Source: Inia geoffrensis
Taxonomy: Eukaryota > Chordata > Mammalia > Artiodactyla > Iniidae
DNA length: 64,000 nt
Assembly (NCBI GenBank): GCA_036417435.1
Contig: CM070904.1
Span: forward strand, 15,482,835 to 15,546,834
Reading direction: 5' to 3'
In this document: piece after piece, positions 48,401 to 62,200 of the stretch
How positions within the stretch are numbered: position 1 is the first letter of the stretch
Layout: every line of letters starts with the position of its first letter
The notes under the pieces: model-generated
What the model was told of the DNA's origin: nothing
Seen by the model: only the letters and a program-made list of their open reading frames with translations
Database searches by the model: none
Position numbers and translations under genes: made by a program

Positions 48401-51400
48401 ACTGATGCGTTACATTTCCATTTTATAAATCAAGAAGTTGAAACTCAGAAAGGTTAATAAATTCCGTACACAGCTGCAGAGCTGAGGAGAGGCAGCCAGA
48501 TTTTCATTTTACATCTGGCTCCTCAGACACAGCAGGTATTGGGTGCTTCCCTAGTTTTCTCACTCTTCACCTGGTCTCTGATTGCCTACATATCCCTGAC
48601 ACTGATTTGGCCATAATGTTTCTGACTGATTTCAGGACCGTGGGGTATTATTCATCAGGGTCCCAGAGACTCAAATGCATGCAGAGTGGTTGGGTACTCT
48701 GCCCTTGTGAGGGCATCTACTCTGCCTTTGCCCATTTGAAGACCATTTGTCCAGCTGGAGAATGGGTGCCAAGTGGAGATTTGTCCTGTTGTCTTTTTTT
48801 TTTCCATCTATTAACAAGTTACCACTGTGCCTCAACAAGCAGACTTTACTTGCTTACTTGTCTTTTTAAAAAATAAATATTAAACATTTTAATATTTTTC
48901 AAAAAATTTTAGCTTATAAGTATATAAGCTTGTCTTGTCTTTAGCCATCTTTGTAGGACTGTTCCAATTTTTTGCATTCATCCTTGGTTATGTAGCTCAT
49001 CTATTTTTTTGATGCATGATTTTTTGTTTTACAAAAGGTTATTTTTCTTTCATGCTACTACTGTGGTAATAATGAAAAATTAGGAAATGGAAAAATTAGG
49101 AAAAGTAGAAAGACTAAATCACCCATGACACCACCAGCCAGGGATAACCACTGTTATTCCAAGCAGGAAATATATAGTTACGGATATCAATATAGAAAAT
49201 TAGAGATCACAAAAAATGACATGATACTATATATTCTGTTTTGTTGTGTGGTTATTTTGCTCAACAGTATAATCAAGGATATATTTCCATGCCAATAAAT
49301 ATACCTCCAAAGCATTTTTAGTGGCTGTACATTATGCATTGTGTGGTACTAAGTTAACTAGCTTAGTTTATTTTTGGGTTTTTTTTTGTTTTGTTTTGTT
49401 TTGTTTTGCTTTGGCCATTATGTAGGACGTCCCCATAGCTAAATTGTTTCTTTTATCTTTAATTATTTACCTGGGTTACATTCCGTGAAGTGGAGTTGGT
49501 TCAGAGGTTATGCCTCAATCTGTTAGTACCTCTTGCCCGATTGCCTGGCAGAAAGGCCGTTGTGTGAACTTTTAACTTCTGAGCTCATCACCTTCCAGTG
49601 TTCTCTCTTTTTGTCTTGGCCTCATTTTTCTTCATCCTGGGGATTATTCCCAGTACTTCTGCTTCTCCTTTGAAATGTGTTCTTTTCTTGACTTCTCCAT
49701 GTCTCCTTTTTACGGAATAGGTGGCCGCTTTGTAGAAGGCCTGCTTGATGGGAGGTGGTATTTTCAAAGGACATAAGAAAATGAAACTATTGCCCAGGAC
49801 AGGCCTCCCCTTACCCTTCCACTTTCGCATCATAATCGTAATCACTCATTTGTCTCACCTAATGTGCTGTTGTACAGCCTACTTCCTCCTTCTCTGAACT
49901 GTCAGCCTTCCGTATTCATGAAGCATCCGACCTGTGCAGTGAGGTCTTTTACTCCCTCTCAACCTTGAGTAAAGAGTAGCTGTGAAATTTACCCAAAGCC
50001 CCCAAAGATATATTTGCTTACTATTTGTTGAGCATTTCTTGGTAATGTTTAAAATTTTGTATGAGAACAGAGGGGACAGAGGGAAAAAAAAAAAAAATGA
50101 CTTCTTATTGGTCCCCTAAGAGACCAGGTCATTTAAAACTACGACTCCACTGTGTTCTTCCATAGGAAACGCTGTGAGGAGGGCCTTTCTATCCAGGACA
50201 TTAAATGTAAACGTGGCAACATAAGTAAAAAAATATATATTAGTACATTTTATCAATAATAGCAAATATACACACGTATGTATATCTTAGCCCTTAATGT
50301 GTATCAGATAACGTTAAATAGATTGACTAATCCTTACGACTCTCTCCATATACCTATTTTACAGATGGAAAACCTCAGAGGTTAAAGTAATTTGCCCCAA
50401 ATCAGAGAGGTAGTAACGGGGCACGGGTTAAAACCCTGTCTGTCTGACTCCATATATATTCATTCCATAATAGTAATTATTATGTGAGCACTCACTGTGT
50501 GCCAGACCACATTCTAGGGTATGAGGTGAAAGCAGGAGCATTGCAGCTGTAAGGGATTCAAGGGATTTAGGGACTCATCAAGGGAAAAGATGTGACGGGG
50601 GGTTAGCAGTAGCACACACAGGGCCTCTGGGCGATGCTTTGACAGGTTTGCCTGAAGGGTGGGGAGGCTGTCAGTGCACAGGCCATCCCGAGGCCTAGGC
50701 GCTGGGGCCACCATTCAGAAGGGGAGGCAAGGAAACGAGGGAGCCTCGGCCAGGGCAGGTTAGAGAAATCTGAAGGGCAGCTGCAGCCTGGGGTCTTTAT
50801 AGCCACGGGGCTTATCCTATCTGTGGTTCGCAAATGTCAGGTGCGGTTTTGCGGAGCATGCAATGTGGGCAGGCCGTAAACCGCTAAACTCTGCTTAGCG
50901 GGGCCATCTTTTAAACGACTGGGTCTGTGAAAAGTTTGAGGTTGGCGCTGGAGGGTTTTGAGCTGTGGGTCTCAGCCTGCTGTGAAGTAGTAAAGCTAGG
51001 AGTCGATATACAGAAGCCATCTTGGCTCATGTATACAAAACAGTGACCTCATTCTTACCCACCGAGTTACACTGGTACAAACTCAAGGGGACCTGAGGTG
51101 GGACTTGTGCCGGACCTCAAACAACAGAAGACAGGGGCTTCCCTGGGGGGCGCAGTGGTTGAGAGTCCGCCTGCCGATGCAGGGGACGCGGGTTCGTGCC
51201 CCGGTCCAGGACGATCCCACGTGCCGCAGAGCGGCTGGGCCCGTGAGCCATGGCCGCTGAGCCTGTGCTCCGCAACGGGAGAGGCCGCAGCAGTGAGAGG
51301 CCCGCGTACCGAAAAAAAACCAAGAACAGAAGACAGGCCTGCACAGCGGAGCTCATGTAAAAGAGAATAGAGGAAGAACAAAGTTTAGGGGCATCTGGAG

Positions 51401-54400
51401 AAACCCTACCTCCCTAGCTAACTTTCCTACCCATAGACATGATTGCCATCCGTCTCTCACCATTCCCTCACTCAGTTCCCAGGGCTTCATTTTTGTGGTG
51501 GTAGTGGTTTTATTCATGTGAGAATGAAGAAAACAGCCTGATGTGTCTCAGTTATAATGGCTTTCTTCTGGGGTGTTTCAGGGCCCTGCGCTTGCTGATG
51601 GGAACATCAGCGGAGTCCCTCTGGGTGGAAGGCAGCGTTTGTTCAGGGGCTGGTGGGCGGAGGTGTGTCCATTAGAGTAGGGTTTGGGTTTGGGCTGCCA
51701 GATGAGCCCTAGGAGACTGAGATGTGCTTCCTGCTGAGTTGGGTGTGGTCTGGTCCCCTGGAGCTCTGGAGGGCAGTGGCTGCTCGTGGCTCTCTTGCTG
51801 CCCGCTGGGTATTTCCTGAAGGGGTTGCCCACTGTAACTGAGAGGCGAATTACTTAATCTCTGCTTCTTTAGTAGCAAGGTGGAGGTAATGGCACCTGCT
51901 CTGCTTCTACCTCATGGTGTAGTTATAAAATGTAAAAGGTGTGATGTATGTGGCGTGCTTTAAAGTATAAGGATAATTACACAAAGGCCATTGTTTGGCA
52001 GAATAAAAGGTCCATGTGGCTGTCGGTTTCAGTATGCTATTGTTTTGGAGTCAGTCCTTTAAACTCCAGTTTCCTGTCTGGGGTCATTGACTCTGTGAAT
52101 GGTAACTAAGGAAAGTAGCAGTTAAGCTCAATCATATAGTGCTGCTGTAATGGTAGAGCGCCGTGGAAATTAAATCGTACACAGTAACTGACATCATATG
52201 GGTCTTTTATGTTTCTCATTTCCCCATAAATCTGTTTTGTGTTATTTATAGCTTCCTATTCATGTAGGCACCAGCAGCAACCTAGGAATATTTGCGGCAG
52301 TGAGTTACAAGAACAACCCTCCAGGGTCATCCCAGCACCTGTTTCATTTCTTTTCCACAGAATTGTTGAGATTATATATGTTACAGAACGGATATTTTTC
52401 TGTATGTTTGAAACTTTTCATAACAAAAAGTGAGATAATAATAAAGTTAACAAGAATTATCAAGAGGGGAACAATTCTAATTAGCATTAAAATACCACTG
52501 TCTGGAGAAACCTGATAGTATGCTTGTCCTGGTGATGTCCAGGTAGAGATTAGGTGTGGTGAACTCCGCTAGTGGAGAAGGAAAGATCCAGGGACAAACT
52601 GGAATACCTTGCACAAGCAGCTGCCTGTTTGCACCCAGAGTCCTGAGCAAATATTATTAAGGTATTGTTTGATGCCAGTTTGGCAGTCAAGAAGAACATT
52701 CATTTGGGGTAGAATGACAAACCAGGTCATCTGGGGGTGAAGACCTACATTAATTGAGCACCTACTACGTGCCGTGTACTTTGTGTTTAGGATATATATA
52801 TACATATATGCAGTTTCAAAATGTGTCCTACACGAAAGAGGTCTGTGTTTCTACATTTATAACTAAATAATACTCTAATAATTTTAAAAAGTCATTGAAA
52901 GTTTAAAGTGCATTTTGTGTTTTTATAAGTTTCTTAAGGATAAACCTCAAAACACTTTTGTAAAGAGATACATATCTCTGAAGGGTTTGTATTTGCTTTC
53001 CTTTTCTGGTAATGGAGATTTCTATGCCATGAGAGAATTTTTTTTTTAAACATTCTAGGTTAACATGTATATCTGTGATTGTTGCACGGTTTATGTCTCT
53101 GGGTGGTAGAAAGGTCTGGATATGTAGTGACTGGAAAATTTGTATTGTTTTCTGGAAAATTTTATTCAAGAATAAAAAGGATTTGAATAGAAAGATAAAT
53201 CTTGCTTTTCAAGGCAAGATTCAGCATTATAGAGATGTCAGTTCTTCCCAAAGTAATGTATAAATTTGGTGTGATTCTAGTCAGAGCTCAACAGTTTTTC
53301 ATAATGAACTTGACAAGCTGATGCTAGAATTCATTTGGAAGAGAAAATGTGTAAGAATAGCCAGGAAATTTGAAAAAGTACGGTGGAGACAGGATAAAGA
53401 CTCATAAAGCAAGAGGAATTGAAGAGGATAATATTGGTACATGTCTTATATATGTATATATAGTTGTCATTTGAAATCAAGGAAAGGATAGACTATTAAA
53501 CTGATGATGTTGGGATTCTTAATTTTCCATTCAGAGGAAAACATATATCTATAGATACCTACCTTTCACTCTACCCCCCCAAAAAATTCTGAATAGATTA
53601 AAAGGCTAAATGTAATCTATAAAAATAACATACAAGAGCTTTTTTTTTTTTTTTTTACAGTCCCTTGGTTAGGAAGTAAGATGATTGATAAGTTTGATTG
53701 CATGAAATATTAAAATGTCATAGAACCAAAAAACCCAAGAAGATTAAACGAAGTTGACAAGCAATAGATTGGGTGGATATATTTGCTCCAGTATAAAAAT
53801 CAAAGGGGCAGACCCCTTGAAGGCAGTCACCATGTGCCAGCTGTCCTCCTGAAGGGGAGCTGTACACCCACTGCCATGGGAAAGGACTCCCTCCCCTGGC
53901 AGGCTGGACCAGCCTCCTCACGCTTAGTAACTCCCGGCCTCCCCATCCACTTCTCAGGATGCTTACAAGCCCCGTCGGAAGTACAGACGCCAGCGGGGAG
54001 CAGAGGAGCTGCTGGATGAAGAATCACGGGTCCACACGACGCTTTTGGAATATGGCAGGTAACGAAGGCGGCTCAGTCTGAAGTGTCTATTTGATAAAAC
54101 CATTGAAAAGAAAAGCTAATTTAAATCGCTTCACTGGGGTGAACTTCGTTGGTTTTCACCTGACTGAGTCTACGGGTTTGAGCCTGTGATTGCCAGCACC
54201 GGGGACTTTTCTCCCTGGTGTGGAATTAGCTCAGTTTCTGTGGGTAGCTTCTCTGGTGGTGGTAGAGGCCTGATCTTTGAAGTTCCCCAGCAAGCCCCCA
54301 TCCCCGGCTCTGCCTTCCTCGGGGAGTTGGGAAGCGTGGGGCGTTCACAGGGGCCCAGGTGGGCTGCCCTTCATGCCCCTGCCATATGTTAACATCTTCA

Positions 54401-54590
54401 GGTAAACTAAGAATTGAAGGCAGTTACAGCAGTTTTACTTTGTGTCAGTCTAATCATATTGGTTCCCTGTGAAGAATTGTCCTGACCAGGAAAATGAAGA
54501 ATTTAGAAGTAGTTTGGTCACTTCTTAAAAACATCTCTAATTTTTAAAAATACAGTTCTTATAGCCTCAGTTTTCAGTTACACACACACG

Positions 54591-54626
<36 letters not shown>

Positions 54627-57600
54627 TGCTTCTCCTCGTTGAATCTTTTGCTTGGCTCTGGGTATTAACCTTCCTTTGTGTCCTGAATTTTCTACTTAGG
54701 GTCACTGATTCCTTGGTGTGAGTGTGTCTCCTGTGCTTCCTCCCCCTCTGCTTGGAGTGATTGCTGTGTGCTGCCCTGTTCATAACCCAGCCCGCACTGC
54801 GGGACTGGAAGTAACAGCACTGCCGCTAGCATCTCCAAGTGAGCATCTGATGGCGTCTCCCTCTAGGGCACTGGAGACAGCCAGAAGGAAATTAAGGCTT
54901 AATTGCCTTACTTATTCCATCTCTCAAATGGAATTGCATTTGCCGCTTTTTTGTTTGTTTGTTCATTTGTTTGTTTTTGAGAGAGTAATGCGGGCTCAGA
55001 TCCTTTCTTCCTGAGAATGAAAGCTAGTCCGTTTCATTCAAAGGAAGTTGTTAGTTCTGGCCCTGACCTGAGGGTGAGGGCTGCCCCACAGCTCACCAGC
55101 TGTTGCTGCGAATTGAGCTGCTTCTGAGTAAGGCACCTCCAGACCAGCAACATAATTTGCAGGGCCCAAAATGTAAAATGAAAATGTAAATGTGTAAAGT
55201 GAAATGTAAATGTAAAATGTAAATGTAAAATCAGTGTAAAATGGGGCTTCCCTGGTGGCGCAGTGGTTGAGAGTCTGCCTGCAGATGCAGGGGACACGGG
55301 TTCGTGCCCCGGTCCAGGAGGATCCCACATGCCGCGGAGCGACTGGGCCCGTGAACCATGGCCACTGAGCCTGCGCGTCCGGAACCTGTGCTCCGCAACG
55401 GGAGAGGCCACAACAGCGAGAGGCCTGCATACTGAAAGAAAAAAAAAAGAAATCAATGTAAAATGAAAATGCAGGGCACCTTAGGCCCCCGAGAATCATG
55501 AATAATGATTAATCATTAAGGATTTCATGGCAGCAGCAACAGCCAAATGTGGGGCCCTCCGGGTGTGAGGTCCCATGCCACTGGACAAGTTGCATGCCTT
55601 GGACACTGTGAGGGGGGCTCTCTAGCCACCCCTCAGCTGCAGGCGGGCACACGAGACTGCTCTGGTCCTGGCGAGCCAGAGCTGGAGAGGCAGCCTCTGG
55701 GAGTGTCACATGTTCCAGAGCCAGAGAAGACTTAGGGAAGTGTGGTTTTTGGTAGTTTGTATTGTTCATACCTCCATTTTTTCCAATATCCAGTACGTAT
55801 CTCAGAACTAGCCTTAGTTCTTATTGGTGGGATCATGCTGACTCCTGATTTCTGAGCCTGGGGTGGGTGTTTGAGGAAGCCTTTTTTTGTTTGTTTTTTA
55901 GGAGATGGGGTTATTTTGCCTTTTTTTTTTTTTTTTTTTTAAGCTTTTCTGGTAAGGAATGGGTGAGTTTGTGAAGGTGGAGAATTCTGATGGTTGATTC
56001 AGCTCATTCCCCTTTTTGAGAATGCTGAAGACAGCATTCAGAAAGGTTAAAAAATAACCTGCCCAAGGTCAACTGCTAACTATTAAGAACTAGTAAGAGC
56101 CTCAAAGTGGGACTGGGACTCAGGTTTGCTGGACTCCAAAAACATATCATCATTATTATCTACAAATGTTGTTTGAGCCTCTGGTGAGAGTTCGGCTCTT
56201 GATTTTAGGAAGACAGGCCCAGCATTGGTTGTTTGATCTGAGACTGAACGACCAGAGAGTGGTTATTACAGCTGACAGAGCAAATGGGATAAAACTTATA
56301 GCCCCAAGAAGTGTCCTTTTATTCCCCTTCCTTGGGCAGGCTGCTCACCTCCTTTCTGTCTCTCTTACTCCTCCCTTAGGGTTTTAAGTCAATACTCTTC
56401 ACTGCTTGAGATCTTTCCCATTTGATGAGAATTACGTAACAATGTCTTTATGAAGGACTTTGAACAATTTGTCTCATGTAGAAAAAGGAAATGTCAACTC
56501 TTAGGTGCTGTCACCACCACCACCAACACCATCATCATCACCATAATCACCATCATCATCACCACCAACACCATCATCATCACCACCACCAACACCATCA
56601 TCACCACCATCACTATCATCACCACCAACACCATCATCGTCACCATCATCACCACCAGCACCATCATCATCACCATCACTATCATCACCATAATCATCAT
56701 CACCATAATCACAATCATCATCACCACCATCATTATCATCACCATCATCTTCCTCTTCATCACTATCACCACCGTCATCTTCATCACCATCATCCTGAGC
56801 AGCAGCAGTTTTCAGTTCTCAGATGCCCTTAAATATGACCTTTAGATTCAGATGGGGAGCCTCACCTGAGCCCCTCCTTTCAGTTCTCCTCGTCCCTATG
56901 TTCTCCTTACCCCCAGCTCTAGCCCTCCCTCCAGCTCCTTTATGAGAAGGCTTACCCTCTTCCCTTTCCTTCCTAATCCAGCAAGGCTGGGCGCCTGCTG
57001 CCTCGGGTACTCACTCCACCCCTCCCTGCCTCCCCCTCACTGTTGTGGCACCCCTTAATTGCTCATCCCCACCTAGGAATCCTAATCCCTCATCTGTTGT
57101 CAGTGCTTCTGTTTTCCTCTTCATCTCGCTTCTTGACAAGATGGAAAATACTTTGACTCCTAGAATAAGAAGGTCTGAAAACAGTGTTTCTTCTTTGGGG
57201 TTAGAGGTCAGTCATCAGCCTAAGCCCACAGAGCATCTGGCTTTGAGGCCTGCATCCCAGTTTCTTCTCCCTTTTTTGACTTTCAGTTGCTCAAATAAGG
57301 CTAGACTTTGAGCCTGGCCAACTATGCTGAGGACCTTAAGGACTGTGTGTCTTGTTAAAAACATGTTGGGTATATTTGTTTAAATGTTATGTTGTTGGGA
57401 AAATAAGACTCATAGTTTCAATTTTAGACTTAAACACAATTGTATCTTTATAGTATTTCAATTATATTATGGGTCCAATCAACTTTTAAGAGCTAAACTT
57501 AAGCAACTAACCACACTATGAAACTGTCACTGTGGGGAAATGCATTTTAAGTGCATATGACATGTCTCTCCCAACCTGTGTCCCCTCTGAAGGCCCATGA

Positions 57601-59249
57601 CATGCTCATAGAGTATTTAGTAAGTGCTCGTTGACTGAACAGAGAACAGAATCTGCAGTCCTTAGTATTTAGGGCTTTGTTATGCCCCTGATTTGTTCTG
57701 GATTCCAGACGATTTGATATCTGTCTTACTTTGCCCTAGGGGAGAAAGTTAGTTTGTTTTCTAGAACTGTGATGTGCAGTATGGTAGCCAGTAGCCACGT
57801 GTGACTGTTGAGCACTTACAATGTGACTAGTATGGCTCAGGGACAGAATTTTAATAATTAAGTTAAATTTAATTTTTTTATTACATGCTTTAGTTATTGG
57901 AATATGTTTAAGTATGTCCAGAATAACTTGGGTATGTGAACACTGATTTAAAGTTCTAGAAGATGTACATCCTTGATGATAAAGACTGAGTCCTGGGTCT
58001 GGAGTGTGAGGAAGTGACTGGGTGGTGAGAGGGCTGGAGCTCTGTTGGTGTTGACGGTGTAGACGTCAGCCGGGTTAGTGGGTCAGAGCTAACAACGGGA
58101 AATCCAGGAGCACACTGAAGCACGTGACACTGCATATCAGGCTGGTGCTTGAGAGGAAAGGGCCCAGCTGACAGGGCAAGAGGAAAGGTAGGTTGTAGGA
58201 TACAGCATGAAAGGATGCTCTAGGAAGGATGAAAGAGAAATGCGTTTGTAGTAGAAAGAAGTTGAAGCATCTCCCTGCTCTTTGTGAGGATGATAGGACG
58301 CAAAAGGGTATCACGTTCTCCTGGTGAAACTCAAAACAGCACGGAAGAGTCTCCCAGAGATGTGGGACCAGTGAGCAAATGAGGCAGGCGTTGATAGGCA
58401 GCTGAGAACAGCTCTTTTTTGTCGTGGAAGCGTTGCCCCTCTGTCACATGAAGAAGGAAACCTTTAGAAGAGTCGGCGGGACTCTTCATCCAACAAACGT
58501 TAATCAAGTACCTACTATGTGTCAGGCACTGCACTAGACGCCGGGGATACAAAAGTGAATATTCATAGCAGCACTCTTCACAGTCACCAAAAAGTGGAAA
58601 CAAACCAGATGTCCATCAGCTGCTGAATGGACAAAATGTGGTTTTTTTCATACAATGGGGTACTATTGAGTCATGAAAAGGCATTAAGTACTGATTCATG
58701 CTATAATATTGATGAACTTTGAAAGCATGCTAAGTGAAAGAATCCAGACACAAAAGGCCACGTGTTGTACGATTCCATTTATATGAAATGTTCAGAATAG
58801 GCAAATCCACAGAGACGGAAAGTAGATTAGTGGTTGCCAGGGGAAGGGGGTAGGGGAAAATTGGACTAACTGCTATTTATGTATATTAGGTGTGGAGCTC
58901 TTTGGGTGATGGAACTATTCTAGAATTAGACAGTAGTGGTGGTTGCACAAAATAGTGAATACACTAAAAACCACTGAAGTATACATTTTAAAATGGTGAA
59001 TTTTATGTTATATGAATTATACCTCAATTTAAAAAATGTAGAGTAAAAAAAAGTGAATGGGGCTTCCCTGGGGGCGCAGTGGTTGAGAGTCCGCCTGCCG
59101 ATGCAGGGGACACGGGTTCACGCCCCGGCCCAGGAAGATCCCACGTGCCGCGGAGCGGCTGGGCCCGTGAGCCATGGCCGCTGAGCCTGTGCGTCTGGAG
59201 CCTGTGCTCTGCAGCGGGAGAGGCCACAACAGTGAGAGGCCCGCGTGCC

Positions 59250-59282
<33 letters not shown>

Positions 59283-62200
59283 GAATGAAGCAAATTTCCT
59301 CCCCTCCAGGGCTCAACAGACAGATTGCACATAACACATAATTATTGGACCCCGTGGGTGTCAACCCAGAAGTGCATATCTGTGTGGGCCTAACCTAGTT
59401 TTGCGTGATCAGAAAAGTCTTCCCGGAGCCCCTGTCTTTAAGGAGAAGTAGCTGGGACCTGGAAATTGAAATACTCAGATTGAGCTCCTTACTGCTTTAT
59501 TTGGGAAATCTGTAAAGTTCCTGGGCCTTAGATAAGGCCCGTCTGCCTGAGGGTATGTCTTCTGCCCTGAAGGTCTCCACAGACTGAAGGCCTGGGAAAC
59601 AAAAGTATACCCAGGGTGCAAGGACACTTCTAGGAGTGGGAAGCTTCAGAGAGACCCTCTGTTGGTCAGCGCTCCCTGGTTCAGTACACAAAACCTTCCC
59701 ACTAGTTTCAGCAGAAAGGATTGATTGCAGGGGTGGATGGGAGGAGTTAAGAGATGTGACGTAGGCTGATCAGGGTCACTTCCCAAGTGTCACATTAGAT
59801 CTGGGCTGCATGGGATGCAGCTTCTGCCTCCATCATCAGGAAGCTAGTGAACAGCCTGTGGAGCTGGGAAGCTGGTACTGCAGCTACTGACCAAGAAACC
59901 ACCCACTTTGCCAAAATCAGAAAAGCACCGTGAGAGCTTCTGGCCCCAGACCCAGGTTACTGCTACTGTGATCCGTACCAGTGCAGCGAATCCTTTGTGC
60001 TTTTGCTGTCTCCTTCCCTAACTGCTGCACATTCAGAACTCCAGCAAATGCATCTCATTGATGGAACCTAAGTAGTATTCAGAGCCCCAGGTGCAAGAGA
60101 GTATGGAAAATAGAGTTGTTTGTTCTCCTGCCTCCACGGTTTAGTAAGATGCTAGATGTTGACTAAGCCAGTTCACTGAATCTGCCCTAAGGTCCTGTAC
60201 AGGATTTGGGTGGATACTCAGAACATAACTCTGGTCCTCTGCACTTTGGGCCTGTAGATCTGTGCCTAGAGGATGGGCACAGTGTAACCAGCAGTGACTT
60301 TTGGTCTCTCCAGTTATAAGACAACCTGTTGCAAGGTCGGGTGATACTTTTGGCTTCTCGATTTCTCCCTTTTCTTGGAGAAGGATGCAGACAGGCAAAC
60401 AGGCAGTTGGACATGATTTCTGTCCAGGAAGTTGGGAGAACACGTACAGGCACAGGGATGGATCAGCCAAGGCAGAATGTTTGAGCAATTGAAAAGTTTC
60501 CAACCCAAACTACCCAGCTTGTAGTTTGTATCTCCTTCTGGCCCTCCCGTACCGTCAGTGGTAATTTATATAAATCCTATGGAAGCTGTTTAAACAGGGC
60601 TTGGGATCATGTTTGTAATCCCATATCAGTGGTACAAAGCTCAGAGAAGTGAAGCAATTTCCCCCATGTTACAGTTTGCTGGCACCAGAGTGAGGACTCT
60701 AGCTAAACCCATTGTCCTGACTTTCTACTTCCCAACCCACCTTGTATACCAGACTCAACTGTAAACTAAGAGAGCATGTTTAGCTTGAGCAAACACATTC
60801 ACATATCATACAGATATTTTTAAGGCTTTTAGCTTAAACCGTGGATCTGAAATACAGTTCCCGATTCAAAGAGTAATAATCGCACTTAAAGAGAATGTTG
60901 CACTCTGCAGGAAGAGTTACCATTTATAGTATTTATATGGCAAATAGAACGGCGGGCCCTTTATTCAGAAACAGTGGGATATGTTTTTGGTTTAGGCAGT
61001 CAGTCACCAAATAGCCTAAATCCTTTGTGGTGCTTTTCATATAAAAATCGAACTAAAATGCCTGTGATCAAATTTATTTTTTTAATAGTAATTGAACTCC
61101 CCTCTTTTGTGGTTTGCAGGAGGTATGGATTTAGCCGCCAGAGCAAAGCAGAGAAGGTAAGAAAAGCTTGGCTAATGGGAAAGAATGTTTGAGAGACGCA
61201 AGTGCTACTTCCCTTTGCCTCTGTCCCACGCGGACAGGCTCCCAGCAGGGGTGGGACAGCAGGGCCCTGCTCCTTGGGCAACCCCAGGCAGCAGGGATGT
61301 GCCAGCTGCCTTTGGCCCCTGAATCTCCCTCGTGGCATCCCCAGTCTGTTGCCCATGCAGGCTGGGGAGCTGAGGCAACACCTCATCATGGGACTGGAAG
61401 TGAAGGGTGATTGGAAGTCATGACACCAGGGTCAAACAGATGGCCTGTAATAACTCTAAAACTGTAGAGATGAAGTCCACTCCCAGAGCCCTTAGCACTC
61501 CTCATCTGATGAGAGAGGCCCTACACAGGTGTCAGCAGGCTGCTGGCAGTGAGAGAGAGCACAGCACGTGTTATAGGCTGGCCCTGTACTCAGACAACCT
61601 GGTGTGGAAAAAACGGAAAGTCAAGATGGGGTTTTATAAGTTCATAAAAGAGTATCAAGGATTTCTCTTCATTCATGTATTTTTTTTTATATGTATCAGT
61701 ATTCATTCATGGTTCTTAATTGTCAGCAGCAGGGCAGGCATATAAATCTTATAGTGCCAAACCTTTCCTGTGTTCAAGCCCTTTTTTCAGGGCTCTACAT
61801 GTATTTTTTCACTGATTCCTCTGAACAGCTCTGTGAGGAAGATACTTATTTCTGTTTTTCAGGGCAGAAAGCTGAGGTTCAGAGAGGCTCAGTGATTGGC
61901 CTAAGATCACACAGCTCCTAAAGTGCCATAATAAGAATCTGAACCCACATCTGTGTGACATCAAAGCCTGTGCTCTTATCCACTGCCTTCTCAATAATAA
62001 CATGCTAACTAAAGTGGCCAGTGGCCTCTTAAAAAGTAGAGTCCACAGCTTGAGATCTAGTAAAACCTCTTTCCTCATTCCCCTCCTGACCCCCAGATTT
62101 TCTTGAATGAGACCCCACTCTGCCTGCTGTTCTCCTGCCACCCCTCCTCTGTCCAGATCCCCCATTCCTCAGTCCTTCCAGGAAGCCTTGCCTGACCCCG

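Larger units (their letters stand above)
45364..53957 (+). other. CCDC93: CCDC93 intron 6
   Basis: 8,594 nt, the longest intron here. Contents: an L1 3' end (46873-47085), MIRs (47365-47560, 48310-48500, 50265-50460), L1M (49080-49560), L2 pieces near 50470-50570 and 52745-52800, a CHR SINE (51136-51324) and an L1M ORF2 fragment (53185-53815). An ORF of 185 codons on the minus strand (45261-45818) overlaps its left end. Confidence 0.9.
54059..61119 (+). other. CCDC93: CCDC93 intron 7
   Basis: 7,061 nt. Contents: CA repeat (54580-54622), AAATGT-rich repeat (55168-55243), CHR SINEs (55244-55450 and 59060-59280), T20 run (55921-55940), MIR (56005-56150), CAY repeat (56511-56794), hAT-like fossil (57765-57920) and a nested L2/L1M/SINE (58490-59340). 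59400-61100 is unique as far as I can see. Confidence 0.9.

Noticed and set aside
56491..56845. Poly-His, Thr/Ile and Met/Val ORFs
   Set aside because: Translations of the CAC/CAT repeat in intron 7.
9120..59364. Recurring ORFs with peptides like [20 protein letters not shown] and [16 protein letters not shown]
   Set aside because: They are translations of the CHR SINEs in both orientations, not protein genes.
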